Assembly: GCA_017529875.1 (NCBI GenBank)
Contig: JAFXNC010000027.1
Span: 18,112-82,111, forward strand
Source: Ruminococcus sp.
Lineage (GTDB): Bacteria; Bacillota; Clostridia; Oscillospirales; Ruminococcaceae
Direction: 5' to 3'
Length of the DNA: 64,000 nucleotides
Below, in pieces: positions 8,638 to 16,732 of this stretch. Within the stretch, counting starts at the first letter, position 1. Each line of letters begins with the position of its first letter. Position numbers and translations under genes: made by a program. The notes under the pieces are model-generated. The model ran no database searches, was not told the DNA's origin, and saw nothing but the letters and a program-made list of their open reading frames with translations.

Positions 8638-10074
8638 TTATTCTGCAAATGCCGCCGTGAGCAGATCGACATCATACTCAACGTACATATCGATTTCCTG
8701 TGCGGGTACGGGTGATGCGATCTTTGTGTCAAGCCTGAACTTGCCGCTGATCAGTGCAGTTGTAGGATTGTTGTCCTCGTTAAACTGGATCTCGCCGCCG
8801 TAGAGCTGACCGTCGGAGGTCATACCGTTGAGCCAGCTGTTGTAACTGTTTATGATAGCATCAACAAGAACAGGGGTAAGCGGTCTGTCGAGATAGCCCC
8901 AGAACATAGTCACAAAGACATTGCAGAGGTAGTCCATCATTCTCGATGTGCAGATAAAGTTCTTGGCAACATCGGTCTCGCCGGGCCAGCAGCCTGTGTA
9001 GTTGCCCCAAGCTCTCCAACCATCATTGTTGAGAACGGTGACAACGCCATCGCTGTAGCTTACAACATCAGCCTGCGGGATAGAAAGATAAACTTCTGTG
9101 CCTGCCTTTACGCAAGCCCCGGTGATAGGTATGGTCTTGTTGGAAGGAGACTCGTAAGGACTTCCGTTTTCGGAGTCGATCTGAGCCATAAGGCCGCACA
9201 TAATGGTCGAGAGTGCAAATACCTTGTCCCCACTCTTGACAAGAGGCCAGCAAACGATCATGTTAGGATCGTTGTAGCCGTTGCTGTTCTTAACCGAAAG
9301 CACCTCGGAATAGTCATCGGCACCGCTTGCGGAGGTGTCGAGGTCAACGACAGCCTTTGCCTTGAATATGCCATTGATGCTTGAAGCCTTTGCAGCCATA
9401 ACCGCTGCAACAGAGGCGGTAGAAGACCAGCCGGGAGCGCAGATCAGATCGGGAACGATGCCGAGTATAGACTTGCACTTCTCGATTTCTTCGACAGCAT
9501 TCTCGATGTCTGTCGCTGTGATTGCTCCGGGATTTGCCTTGTTATAGGCTACCGAGAGAGATGTTGCTGAATAGCTTGTGCTTGCCGGAAGCAGCTCTAC
9601 GATGCAGTTCTCGCCGCTGTAGTACACCTCATAGTCGGTGTCCTTTACAAGCGTTGCAGGAGTGTTTCCTGTAGTCTTGACAACGAGATTACTGTCATCA
9701 ATGCAGTCAACAGGGAGTTTGATCTGATGATTTTTGACCGTCGCTGTCGCTGCTGCCACAGCGGTGTTGTGTGTAGCCGGATTGAACACGTTGTAGAAGA
9801 TTGCGGGCTTCATTCCGAACAGCTTAAAGTGGCTATATGCTGCCTCGCAGAGTGTCCACTTTGGAGCGCCTGTGCTGTCTCTCCACTCGGACGAGTAGCC
9901 GCCGAGCGTTACCGCCTCAGCAAAGCTGTTGAGCAGCTGCACCTTGCCGACATATCCGGCTCCTGCGTGGCAAGGCCACGCACCGATAAAAAACGGAATG
10001 CCGACAGGGGTTTCAGCAGCTACCGCAAAATCGGTGTCCGACTTATAGGTGTTGATGCCGTGATTAAGGGACAT
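8638..10074 (-). CDS. Tail sheath protein
   Basis: Contractile sheath subunit, 478 residues, close to the usual length. The N-terminus has the typical V-A-A-E-T-P-V-G-I-P-F-F-I-G segment. The C-terminal third shows the conserved N-x-x-R-x-M-D-Y-like region (here I-C-T-S-R-M-M-D-Y-L) and the G-M-T-S-D-G-Q stretch. GGAGG precedes the ATG. The sheath settles this phage as a myovirus type. Confidence 0.95.
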   Translation of the reverse strand: MSLNHGINTYKSDTDFAVAAETPVGIPFFIGAWPCHAGAGYVGKVQLLNSFAEAVTLGGYSSEWRDSTGAPKWTLCEAAYSHFKLFGMKPAIFYNVFNPATHNTAVAAATATVKNHQIKLPVDCIDDSNLVVKTTGNTPATLVKDTDYEVYYSGENCIVELLPASTSYSATSLSVAYNKANPGAITATDIENAVEEIEKCKSILGIVPDLICAPGWSSTASVAAVMAAKASSINGIFKAKAVVDLDTSASGADDYSEVLSVKNSNGYNDPNMIVCWPLVKSGDKVFALSTIMCGLMAQIDSENGSPYESPSNKTIPITGACVKAGTEVYLSIPQADVVSYSDGVVTVLNNDGWRAWGNYTGCWPGETDVAKNFICTSRMMDYLCNVFVTMFWGYLDRPLTPVLVDAIINSYNSWLNGMTSDGQLYGGEIQFNEDNNPTTALISGKFRLDTKIASPVPAQEIDMYVEYDVDLLTAAFAE

Positions 10075-10089
10075 ATTTTATTCCTCCTT

Positions 10090-10359
10090 TTACTTGGAAA
10101 CAGTCTCGTATGCATGTGCGAGACTTGTTCCGCCTTTTCTTATTTCTGCTCTTGCAGCAGACAGCTCCGTATCCTTGACGATCAGCCTTGCGATCTTGGG
10201 ATATTTCTCGATAGCCGCTGCGAGCTTTCTGTGGATCTTATCAAGTGATCCGTGATAGATAGTACCCTCCTGGATAACTCCCTTGATTGAGGGGCCAACA
10301 TATACATATATGCCGTTATCCTCGGAGGGCTTCTTGTCTTTGTTTTTAAATGCTGCCAT
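10090..10359 (-). CDS. Conserved phage protein upstream of the sheath
   Basis: Protein of 89 residues with no function I can name. It has a lysine-rich N-terminus, a beta-like stretch (G-I-Y-V-Y-V-G-P-S-I) and a helical C-terminal half. It overlaps the preceding gene by 14 bases and lies 15 bases before the sheath gene. That position suggests a role in tail completion or sheath assembly, by context alone. Confidence 0.6.
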   Translation of the reverse strand: MAAFKNKDKKPSEDNGIYVYVGPSIKGVIQEGTIYHGSLDKIHRKLAAAIEKYPKIARLIVKDTELSAARAEIRKGGTSLAHAYETVSK

Positions 10360-10840
10360 AATCGACCTCTCTTTCTATTGGCGGGAGCTGAAACGTTCCG
10401 ACCATTTCTCCGGCGTAATACGGTGCCGTGTCATCTTCATAGATAAGGGTTTCAAGCCCCTTTTCTTTGTCAAGTCGGAAAGCGTTTCCGACTACAACCT
10501 TTTTCAGCAGCTTGATCCTCACCGAATCCATAACATTGACGAGATTGAGAGCGCCTTCCTCTTCATCCTTGCCGTAAACGCAGAATATCATGCGGATAAC
10601 AGCGTTGTACTCTGTTTTCTGCCCGTCTGCCTCTTTTGAGATGCTTGTAACATAGCGTATGAGGATGTACGGTGCTATTTTGGTAACAGATCTGCTGTCG
10701 GGCAGACGCATCAAGTGCACTGCCGGGGCTCTCGTTTCAATCTGCTGATCACCTTTCTGCAATGACGTCGGGAGCTTATAGTCCTTAACAGCATCAGCTA
10801 CGACCTTTTTGAGTTCATCAAGTAAAAATTTGATTGTCAT
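10346..10840 (-). CDS. Tail completion/terminator-like protein
   Basis: Protein of 164 residues. I do not recognise the family securely. Length, position between the gpZ-like gene and the sheath, and the alternating strands around P-Y-I-L-I-R-Y-V-T-S-I and V-I-R-M-I-F-C-V-Y-G would suit a tail terminator. The start at 10840 is chosen because it overlaps the upstream stop as TAATG and has GGAGGG in front. An in-frame ATG at 10852 lies inside that ribosome binding site. Confidence 0.6.
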   Translation of the reverse strand: MTIKFLLDELKKVVADAVKDYKLPTSLQKGDQQIETRAPAVHLMRLPDSRSVTKIAPYILIRYVTSISKEADGQKTEYNAVIRMIFCVYGKDEEEGALNLVNVMDSVRIKLLKKVVVGNAFRLDKEKGLETLIYEDDTAPYYAGEMVGTFQLPPIEREVDYGSI

Positions 10841-11427
10841 TATGCCCTCCAACCGTTAAGGATAGCCGAGATTTCGTGTTCGAGCCTCTTTTCAAAGGTC
10901 TCACGAATCTTATCTGCTACCTCCTGCTCAAGATCGTCATCACTGTCCATCATCTGCGGAGTAGAAGGTCCAAACTTTTCTTCTACAGGCAGTCTGGCGC
11001 TTGTCACACGCTCATACAAGCCCCTGTGTCCTCCCATGCGTCCCTCAAAGACGCTGTTAAGCACAGTCCTTGATGATGAGCGTTTCACTCTCACAGACAC
11101 ACGCCCGTTGCGGTCAACTCTCGTTTCAAACTTGGACAGAGGTATATGATACCCTCTGAACTCAATATCAACGTTTGTCTGTCCGGCAGAAGCGGTGATA
11201 TGACGCTTGGACTTTGTGTACTCCTTGAAAGTGCCTGCATTTACGATGTAATGCTCACGAACACCTCTGGCAGCCATAGTCTCGCCAGTCTGTGCAGCTC
11301 GCTTGATTGCAGAGCCTATCGCCTTATCAGCACCGTGCGGAAATCCTGCAAGCAGTTTCTGCGCTCTCTCGATTGAGTTATTCTCGTTTACACCATCGAC
11401 AAGATATACATCATAAGGCTTACTCAT
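10840..11427 (-). CDS. Minor tail protein Z-like
   Basis: Protein of 195 residues that fits the prophage minor tail protein Z family (lambda gpZ). The N-terminal half has the usual A-x-x-x-A-I-K-R-A-A-Q-T-G pattern and the R-E-H-Y-I-V segment. The C-terminal half ends in a helix E-Q-E-V-A-D-K-I-R-E-T-F. gpZ helps couple tail and head. It overlaps the upstream gene by eight bases and the downstream one by a TAATG junction. Confidence 0.75.
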   Translation of the reverse strand: MSKPYDVYLVDGVNENNSIERAQKLLAGFPHGADKAIGSAIKRAAQTGETMAARGVREHYIVNAGTFKEYTKSKRHITASAGQTNVDIEFRGYHIPLSKFETRVDRNGRVSVRVKRSSSRTVLNSVFEGRMGGHRGLYERVTSARLPVEEKFGPSTPQMMDSDDDLEQEVADKIRETFEKRLEHEISAILNGWRA

Positions 11428-11788
11428 CTCGTGCCTCCAGTTCCAGCGTTATCATACCCTCGGCACAGCTCACGGAGGCAATATCATATTTTTTGATGTA
11501 GATATGCCCCATAGCTGTACCGTCCTCAATGCCAATGGTCTGATTTTTCTGCGGAATGATACCTTTGAGATCAGTTTCCGAAACGTGCATAACCTCGCTG
11601 ACGGTGTATATTCCGTCCAGATGTCCGCCGTTGATAGCCGGAAGCTCTGTTTGCTTTATGTGGGTGAGTATGATCGGAATATTCTCAAAGGATCTTCCGT
11701 CATAAATAACGGTGCGCCTTTCAGCGAATTCGGAATCGTTGAGGAACACGTTCCGAACATCTGCCGCTACCATTTCCTTGAAGGTCAT
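11420..11788 (-). CDS. Head-tail joining (head closure) protein candidate
   Basis: Protein of 122 residues between the HeH-domain protein and the gpZ-like gene, the usual place of a lambda FII-type connector. It reads as mostly beta strand (R-T-V-I-Y-D-G-R, I-P-I-I-L-T, H-I-Y-I-K-K-Y-D). I cannot assign a family by motif, so the call rests on gene order. It starts in an ATGA overlap with the upstream gene. Confidence 0.6.
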   Translation of the reverse strand: MTFKEMVAADVRNVFLNDSEFAERRTVIYDGRSFENIPIILTHIKQTELPAINGGHLDGIYTVSEVMHVSETDLKGIIPQKNQTIGIEDGTAMGHIYIKKYDIASVSCAEGMITLELEARDE

Positions 11789-12129
11789 ATCGGGCTTTCA
11801 GCGGTAAGATCAGGCATATCGGACAGCGTGTCGACCATTTCCTCCTTGGTCGTTCCGACCTTGAATGTGATGCCTCTCTCTTTCGCTATTTCCCGAAGCT
11901 CCTTGACACTCTTGGATGACAGATCATCAAGCTCAGTATCTTCGGGCTCTTCAACAGGCACATTGACAGCGTCCTCCTCTGTGCTGACGATCTCCGCTAC
12001 ACCGAGCGACACAAGCCGCTCGGCTTCACGGTCATCAACCTCAAAGGGTTCGCTTTCCTTGTTCTTCGGACATAAACGCCCGCCTATATGCAGACCGTAT
12101 ATGCCCGAGATTACTCTTACAGTAGTCAT
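11785..12129 (-). CDS. Head protein with C-terminal HeH/LEM-like domain
   Basis: Protein of 114 residues. The C-terminal part reads S-V-K-E-L-R-E-I-A-K-E-R-G-I then a K-E-E-M-V-D-T-L helix, the helix-extended loop-helix pattern of HeH/LEM or SAP-type DNA-binding domains. The N-terminal half carries a small beta region (V-R-V-I-S-G-I-Y-G-L-H-I-G-G), followed by an acidic linker. Lambda-like phages have a packaging accessory protein at this place. Binding DNA or the connector is inference. Confidence 0.6.
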   Translation of the reverse strand: MTTVRVISGIYGLHIGGRLCPKNKESEPFEVDDREAERLVSLGVAEIVSTEEDAVNVPVEEPEDTELDDLSSKSVKELREIAKERGITFKVGTTKEEMVDTLSDMPDLTAESPI

Positions 12130-12154
12130 TCCTTATGCTCCTTTCAGTATCGGT

Positions 12155-13222
12155 TTACGAAACTACGTTAGCTGCATAGATGTACGGGCAATATGCCTTA
12201 GGCGCTGCAAGCGGTCTTGCTGCAAGCCTGAGCTTGCGGATATCTCTTTCCTGATCTACCACGAGCTTGGGTACTCTCTTGGCTGCAACGGTAACGAAAT
12301 CCTTCATACCGTAGGGTATCTGAGTGATCTGGCCGTACATCATATGGCCACAGTCGGGAGCAGTAACCATAGCCGATGTTTCAGGGAAATATGCTGTGGT
12401 AACGCCTGCATCGCTCACATAGGTTTCCATTACACTAAAGATGTTAAGGATAAAGCCGCCGAAATTAAGTCTGCCGATATATGCCACACCGGGATACTTA
12501 ATAGAGGGCTCGATGCTGCCTATGTCGATTCTTCTGTTGTCGAGAAGCTTCTGCACCTTATCAATGTCGAGGATTGCATCAGCTGCCTGCGAGCCGAGGA
12601 CAAGATCGACAGCGGGGAGTCCGCGGGATGCAAGCGCCGCACACATAGCCTTAACATCTCCGAAGAAATCACCGCCCGATGCATTCCAAGCAGGGTTTAC
12701 GGTGTAAGTATGATCGGATGTACTGTCGTAGAACTGCACATACTTGGGATCGCCGGCGGTATTGGCATCGATGTACTCCTGCATAGTGCAAGCGTTGTTG
12801 ATCATCGTCTGCACAGCCATCCACTCTTCACGTCTTTCAATACGTCTGTTGAGATCGGTAAGATCCTCGAGCTGAATCTTTGCTGCTCTCTCAGCAGGTG
12901 TGGAGCCGGGATAGAGTGCCTCGCCAAATCCTCTCTTTTTCAGATCGTCAAGTGTAAGGAGCCTTGACGGAGCGATATATGCAGGCTGATACTCATGGAT
13001 TTCATAGCCTCTGCGATCCACAGGGATATCTCCGGCTCTTTCAGCTACGAAAGCGGCCATCTTGCGGTCACCCTTGCGGTACTCGGTGAGCACCTTGTCG
13101 GCCTTGAAAATGTCACCGGCTCCGGTCGGGAAATAGCGATCTCTGAAGAACGTTGCCTGAGGCACGATCTCTTCTGTAATCGCAATCAGAGCGTAGTTGT
13201 CGAAAAGATTAAGTTCTGCCAT
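12155..13222 (-). CDS. Major capsid protein, lambda gpE family
   Basis: Capsid subunit of 355 residues, near the usual 340-350. It has the gpE-type start (L-N-L-F-D-N-Y-A-L), the R-D-R-Y-F-P segment, and P-A-Y-I-A-P-S-R-L-L-T near residue 80. The E-R-R-E-E-W-M-A segment near residue 128 also belongs to this family. It follows a decoration protein gene, as in lambda. An AAAGGAG site precedes the ATG. Confidence 0.95.
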   Translation of the reverse strand: MAELNLFDNYALIAITEEIVPQATFFRDRYFPTGAGDIFKADKVLTEYRKGDRKMAAFVAERAGDIPVDRRGYEIHEYQPAYIAPSRLLTLDDLKKRGFGEALYPGSTPAERAAKIQLEDLTDLNRRIERREEWMAVQTMINNACTMQEYIDANTAGDPKYVQFYDSTSDHTYTVNPAWNASGGDFFGDVKAMCAALASRGLPAVDLVLGSQAADAILDIDKVQKLLDNRRIDIGSIEPSIKYPGVAYIGRLNFGGFILNIFSVMETYVSDAGVTTAYFPETSAMVTAPDCGHMMYGQITQIPYGMKDFVTVAAKRVPKLVVDQERDIRKLRLAARPLAAPKAYCPYIYAANVVS

Positions 13223-13236
13223 TTTTTCATTCCTCC

Positions 13237-13638
13237 TTAAATTCCGAGTTTGTCCTTAAAGACAATGCCATACTTACGCAGGGTGTCCTTGTCGGCTGCG
13301 GTCAAGGTATAGCCGGACTTGACGGTTGTCTTGCCGGAGTCGAAGCAGCCCGCGGTATAGACGGTTGTTGCAACATCTGCGGTTGTGCCAACATCCACAT
13401 CATCGGTAAGAATGCAGTCCGGTGTCAGAGTCTCGTTGCTCACTGCGGTTGTGCCAAGGACAACGAGCTTGCCGTCTCCTGCGGTGCCAGAGCTCTTGGC
13501 CATTATAGTGCCTCTTTTGAGGGTTGCGGCGGTACCGAGCTTTCTGATAGTTCCGGCTCTGACCTGTACCTGCGGAACAGTATCGGAGATCAGTCCGTCA
13601 TACTCCATTTCGCCGATCTTCTTGTAAAGATTACTCAT
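13237..13638 (-). CDS. Head decoration protein, gpD-like
   Basis: Protein of 133 residues with the core of the lambda gpD/HDPD family: a G-T-I-R-K-L-G-T-A-A-T-L-K-R-G-T-I segment followed by alternating strands and an A-A-C-F-D-S-like motif (T-A-G-C-F-D-S-G). Such proteins trimerise on the expanded capsid and hold it against DNA pressure. It starts one base after the protease/scaffold gene stop. Confidence 0.9.
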   Translation of the reverse strand: MSNLYKKIGEMEYDGLISDTVPQVQVRAGTIRKLGTAATLKRGTIMAKSSGTAGDGKLVVLGTTAVSNETLTPDCILTDDVDVGTTADVATTVYTAGCFDSGKTTVKSGYTLTAADKDTLRKYGIVFKDKLGI

Positions 13639-14046
13639 TTACTTTTCCTCCTTCTTTCTGAGCAGAGCCTTAATCTCGCTCTTCATTTCCTCCTCGGTCT
13701 TTTCCTCGGAGCTTTCGGGTGCAGCTCCTACATCATCAATGCCGGACTTCTTGTAGTCTTCACTGATTGATGTCATAAAAGCCTTGCCTGCCTTTGCGGC
13801 CTCCTGTGCCGCATTGAATGCAAGCTCCTGAGCCGTGCAAGGCTTTTCATACTTGGCCGCCTCGACGAGATAATCGCTGAAAAGACCTGCTATCTCATCG
13901 ATCTCTTTCAGACGGCTGCGTTCTGCCTGAACAGCCGCATCGATTGCCTGAGTATTCTCTGCCAGTATGGCAGCTCTTACTTCGCCCTCGATCACGGCGG
14001 CAAGCTCTGCGTTCTCTGTACGCAGTTCTTCGAGATTTGTTGCCAT
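13639..14046 (-). CDS. Nested scaffold protein, Nu3-like (internal start)
   Basis: An in-frame ATG at codon 263 of the protease gene is preceded by AAGGAGGAAAT at seven bases' spacing, a stronger site than most in this operon. Translation from it yields 135 residues of coiled-coil scaffold starting M-A-T-N-L-E-E-L. Lambda makes Nu3 from gene C in the same way. No separate scaffold gene was seen in the window. Confidence 0.7.
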   Translation of the reverse strand: MATNLEELRTENAELAAVIEGEVRAAILAENTQAIDAAVQAERSRLKEIDEIAGLFSDYLVEAAKYEKPCTAQELAFNAAQEAAKAGKAFMTSISEDYKKSGIDDVGAAPESSEEKTEEEMKSEIKALLRKKEEK

Positions 14047-14832
14047 TAGATTTCCTCCTTCATTTGCGCCGGCAGTTTCCGGCGAAGTATTGATATCATC
14101 GGGCTGGCTGTCCGTTGATATTGGTATTGATTCGGGGATGCTCATTCCCCTGGCAAGATGTATTGTCCTGCCGTTGACCTTTATTGCGGTCCTGTCGGCG
14201 CTTGCCGATATTGCCAAAGGCTCTGCGTCCTCGATAAGCTCGTCTGCAAATCCTTTCTCAACCGCTTCCTTGCCGGTCATATATGTGGTGTCTGCCATCA
14301 TATGCAGGATGACTGTTTCGCTCATTCCTGTCTTGCGGGCGTATACTGCCGCCTGAGCCTTGTCCCAGGCTTCATTGGATGTTGCCACTTGTTTCAGCTC
14401 GTCGGCGTTGTATGCTCCCCAGATGTATGTCCAGCACTTGTGAATCATTATTATGCTCGAGGGATTGACTTTTACCTTCGATGCAGCGCACATTATCAGC
14501 GAACCGCCCGACATTGCTATGCCGTCAACTATACACTCAATTTCAGTCCCTGCATTCGCAAGCTCGCGGAGCCTGTTGTGTATCAGTAGCGATACTCCTG
14601 CATCGCCTCCGCCGGAGTTCATCCGCAGCGTCAGCTTTTTACAGCCGGCTATTTGTTCAAGATCATCGAGAAATTCCTTCTGAATGATGTACTGTCCCTC
14701 TATGGGTTTTCCAGTCCACCAATCAATAGGCTGTTTTTCAACGATCTCGCCGTACATTGTGATCTCACCGTTCACGCCGTCGCTGCTCGCCATAGCGTAG
14801 CACGGTCTGTTTATCTGAATTTTCGGCATCAT
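13639..14832 (-). CDS. Head maturation protease with C-terminal scaffold (S49/ClpP-like)
   Basis: Protein of 397 residues. The N-terminal 200 residues form a ClpP-like serine protease with G-G-G-D near residue 74, the nucleophile serine in A-M-S-G-G near 108 and the histidine in M-I-H-K near 131. The C-terminal third is a charged, helical scaffold. The order matches lambda gpC with nested Nu3. The start overlaps the portal stop (ATGATG). The protease processes the prohead after the scaffold has guided its assembly. Confidence 0.92.
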   Translation of the reverse strand: MMPKIQINRPCYAMASSDGVNGEITMYGEIVEKQPIDWWTGKPIEGQYIIQKEFLDDLEQIAGCKKLTLRMNSGGGDAGVSLLIHNRLRELANAGTEIECIVDGIAMSGGSLIMCAASKVKVNPSSIIMIHKCWTYIWGAYNADELKQVATSNEAWDKAQAAVYARKTGMSETVILHMMADTTYMTGKEAVEKGFADELIEDAEPLAISASADRTAIKVNGRTIHLARGMSIPESIPISTDSQPDDINTSPETAGANEGGNLMATNLEELRTENAELAAVIEGEVRAAILAENTQAIDAAVQAERSRLKEIDEIAGLFSDYLVEAAKYEKPCTAQELAFNAAQEAAKAGKAFMTSISEDYKKSGIDDVGAAPESSEEKTEEEMKSEIKALLRKKEEK

Positions 14833-16373
14833 TCTTCTCCTTTCTTGGTGTTTTGGTTATTCGGAAGCATTTCAACTATCTTTGCGGCGAATTTCTGTGC
14901 CTCACGCAGAACTATTTCTGCATTCTCGTCCCAGTCGCCGCCGTAGCTCTCTCTGGTGACCTGTGCATTTGTTTTCCAACCATTACGCACCTGTATCTCG
15001 TTGGCGTTTGCCTCCTTAACAGGATCAAGATGTATCTGTGCAGGACCGTCCCACCGCGCTGCACTCCAAGCTGACCTTATCAGCGGATCGGTGAAGAAGC
15101 CCGGTGCTTTGATTCTGCCTGTGGCAACAGCCTCCGCAAGCCATATCTCATATACTGGCTGGCAAAGGTCATCAACAAGCCAAGTTCGGCGCATCAATAC
15201 CGCCTCTCTCGCTTCTTCCAAAGCGCCCTTGGCGGCAGAGTAGCTGCTGTTGAACTCTTTGAGAAGAACATCATAGGGAAGCTCCAAAGACGAGCCGATC
15301 ATCTTGATTATGGTCTTGGTAAACGTTTCAAAGCCCGCTGTCGGTATGTTTGGATTGCCGAGGACAACATTCTCACCGGGCTTTAAGTGGTTTATAACAC
15401 CCGGTCCCATTTCATACTCGTTCTCATCTTCGCTTACCGTATCTTCGGCGCCGTTCTCATCTGTCGGATTTACTTCATTAAGCGGATACTCTGTCGTATC
15501 GCTCTCTGTAGTAACCCACGCTGTCAAGAATGACTGCACCAAAGCAGCCATAAGCTCGCTCTCGGTGTATCGCCTCAGCTGCAAGACCGTTTCGATGTCC
15601 GATGCAAGGATCGTGACACCTCTGTACTGATCCGGGCGTTCGGCATCCATTATCTGCAGCACATTAGCCAGTCCCAAGCTGTTAACAGCCTCTATCCTAT
15701 ACCATTTGGCCGTATCAAGGAATACCTGCTGCGGGTACACGCTGCAAATATGATATGCAACAACTTTTCCCTGCTGATTGACTTCCACACCGTCGTGTAT
15801 CGGATTTTTGTTATTCGGATTGATGCCCTCGGTAATAAGTTGAGATTTCATCGAGTGCGGGGTACATATTCTGTCCGCCTCGATCAAATGCAATCTCAAA
15901 GTGTACGGATTGAGCGGTGTTGCTTTCTCTCTTTTGATCAGAGCAAACGTGTCACCGGACATCAGCCAGGACATGACTGCGAGCTGCTGAATCCCGTAGA
16001 AGTTGTTCATTGCCAAAGCATCACAGTTCTGCTTTCGCTCCGCCCAAAGCTTCCACTCGGCCTCGGTCTTATCCTGCCATTCCTTGACAGCTTCTTCCGA
16101 CAGTCCGAGGATCTTACGGTTAATCGCACACTTCATATGCAGCCCCGGGCCGACAATCTTTGTGCGATATGTATTGACGGCAGCGGATGCTATGGGAGAT
16201 GCCATATATAGCATTCTGCCACGCTGCCGCATAGTGGCGTTGTTAAAGTCTATGTCCTCGCTCGGATTGCTGCTCCGTGCAAGAAAGCCCTTTAGCGCCC
16301 GCTTGACAAAGCTCGCTCCCGCGTCGGAGTAGCCGCTTGCCTTTGGTGCCCTTCTCCTTCGGAAAAAACTCAT
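14829..16373 (-). CDS. Portal protein, lambda gpB family
   Basis: Dodecameric DNA gate of the head, 514 residues, typical length for the family. It has an arginine-rich N-terminus, R-G-R-M-L-Y near residue 52, and N-T-Y-R-T-K-I-V-G-P-G-L near 67. The central S-G-D-T-F-A and L-I-E-A-D-R-I segments are typical of this portal type. It lies after the gpW-like gene and overlaps the protease start. Confidence 0.95.
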   Translation of the reverse strand: MSFFRRRRAPKASGYSDAGASFVKRALKGFLARSSNPSEDIDFNNATMRQRGRMLYMASPIASAAVNTYRTKIVGPGLHMKCAINRKILGLSEEAVKEWQDKTEAEWKLWAERKQNCDALAMNNFYGIQQLAVMSWLMSGDTFALIKREKATPLNPYTLRLHLIEADRICTPHSMKSQLITEGINPNNKNPIHDGVEVNQQGKVVAYHICSVYPQQVFLDTAKWYRIEAVNSLGLANVLQIMDAERPDQYRGVTILASDIETVLQLRRYTESELMAALVQSFLTAWVTTESDTTEYPLNEVNPTDENGAEDTVSEDENEYEMGPGVINHLKPGENVVLGNPNIPTAGFETFTKTIIKMIGSSLELPYDVLLKEFNSSYSAAKGALEEAREAVLMRRTWLVDDLCQPVYEIWLAEAVATGRIKAPGFFTDPLIRSAWSAARWDGPAQIHLDPVKEANANEIQVRNGWKTNAQVTRESYGGDWDENAEIVLREAQKFAAKIVEMLPNNQNTKKGEE

Positions 16374-16400
16374 GCTATCCCTCCCGTTGTGATTTTGAAA

Positions 16401-16440
16401 AGAGGTCGTATCAGAAAAGGAGCAATCCGCTGCGACCTCT
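16401..16440 (-). other. Stem-loop between gpW-like and portal genes
   Basis: AGAGGTCG at 16401-16408 pairs with CGACCTCT at 16433-16440. On the minus strand the stem is followed by TTTTC, so it resembles a weak terminator or an RNA-processing site within the head operon. The 95-base gap around it holds no gene. Confidence 0.4.
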
Positions 16441-16468
16441 TAGCACATGGAACTTGTCCATTATGCCC

Positions 16469-16732
16469 TTAATAGTCCCTCGGAACAACTGCAACAGCTT
16501 TCCGAGGTGCTTTGCCGTTCATCAGAGACTCATATTCAGCCCTTTTGAGAACAGCCTTGTCTATTTCTTCGGTAAGCTTATCGAGATCAAACCTTGTAAG
16601 GCTGCGATCATCAATGGTATAGGATTTCACACCGCCCTCGAGCAGCGCTATTTTCGCATCCATCAACTTACCGATCAATCTGTCATAGTATTCATACATT
16701 GCTCTTGCCTGTGTCTTTGTAATCATAATCAT
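16469..16732 (-). CDS. Head-tail joining protein, gpW-like
   Basis: Small helical protein of about 87 residues between terminase and portal, the place of lambda W. It has the helix-beta-helix layout of gpW, with an S-Y-T-I-D-D-R-S-L-T hairpin flanked by charged helices. The start codon is an ATG at 16732 (TGATG overlap with the terminase stop) or at 16726. gpW closes the filled head for tail joining. Confidence 0.75.
   Translation of the reverse strand: MIMITKTQARAMYEYYDRLIGKLMDAKIALLEGGVKSYTIDDRSLTRFDLDKLTEEIDKAVLKRAEYESLMNGKAPRKAVAVVPRDY

Noticed and set aside
11504..12967. Plus-strand open frame of 487 codons opposite the capsid and head-completion genes
   Set aside because: It lies wholly antisense to four well-supported head genes, has no ribosome binding site and its protein has no domain likeness. 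It arises from codon bias of the minus-strand genes.
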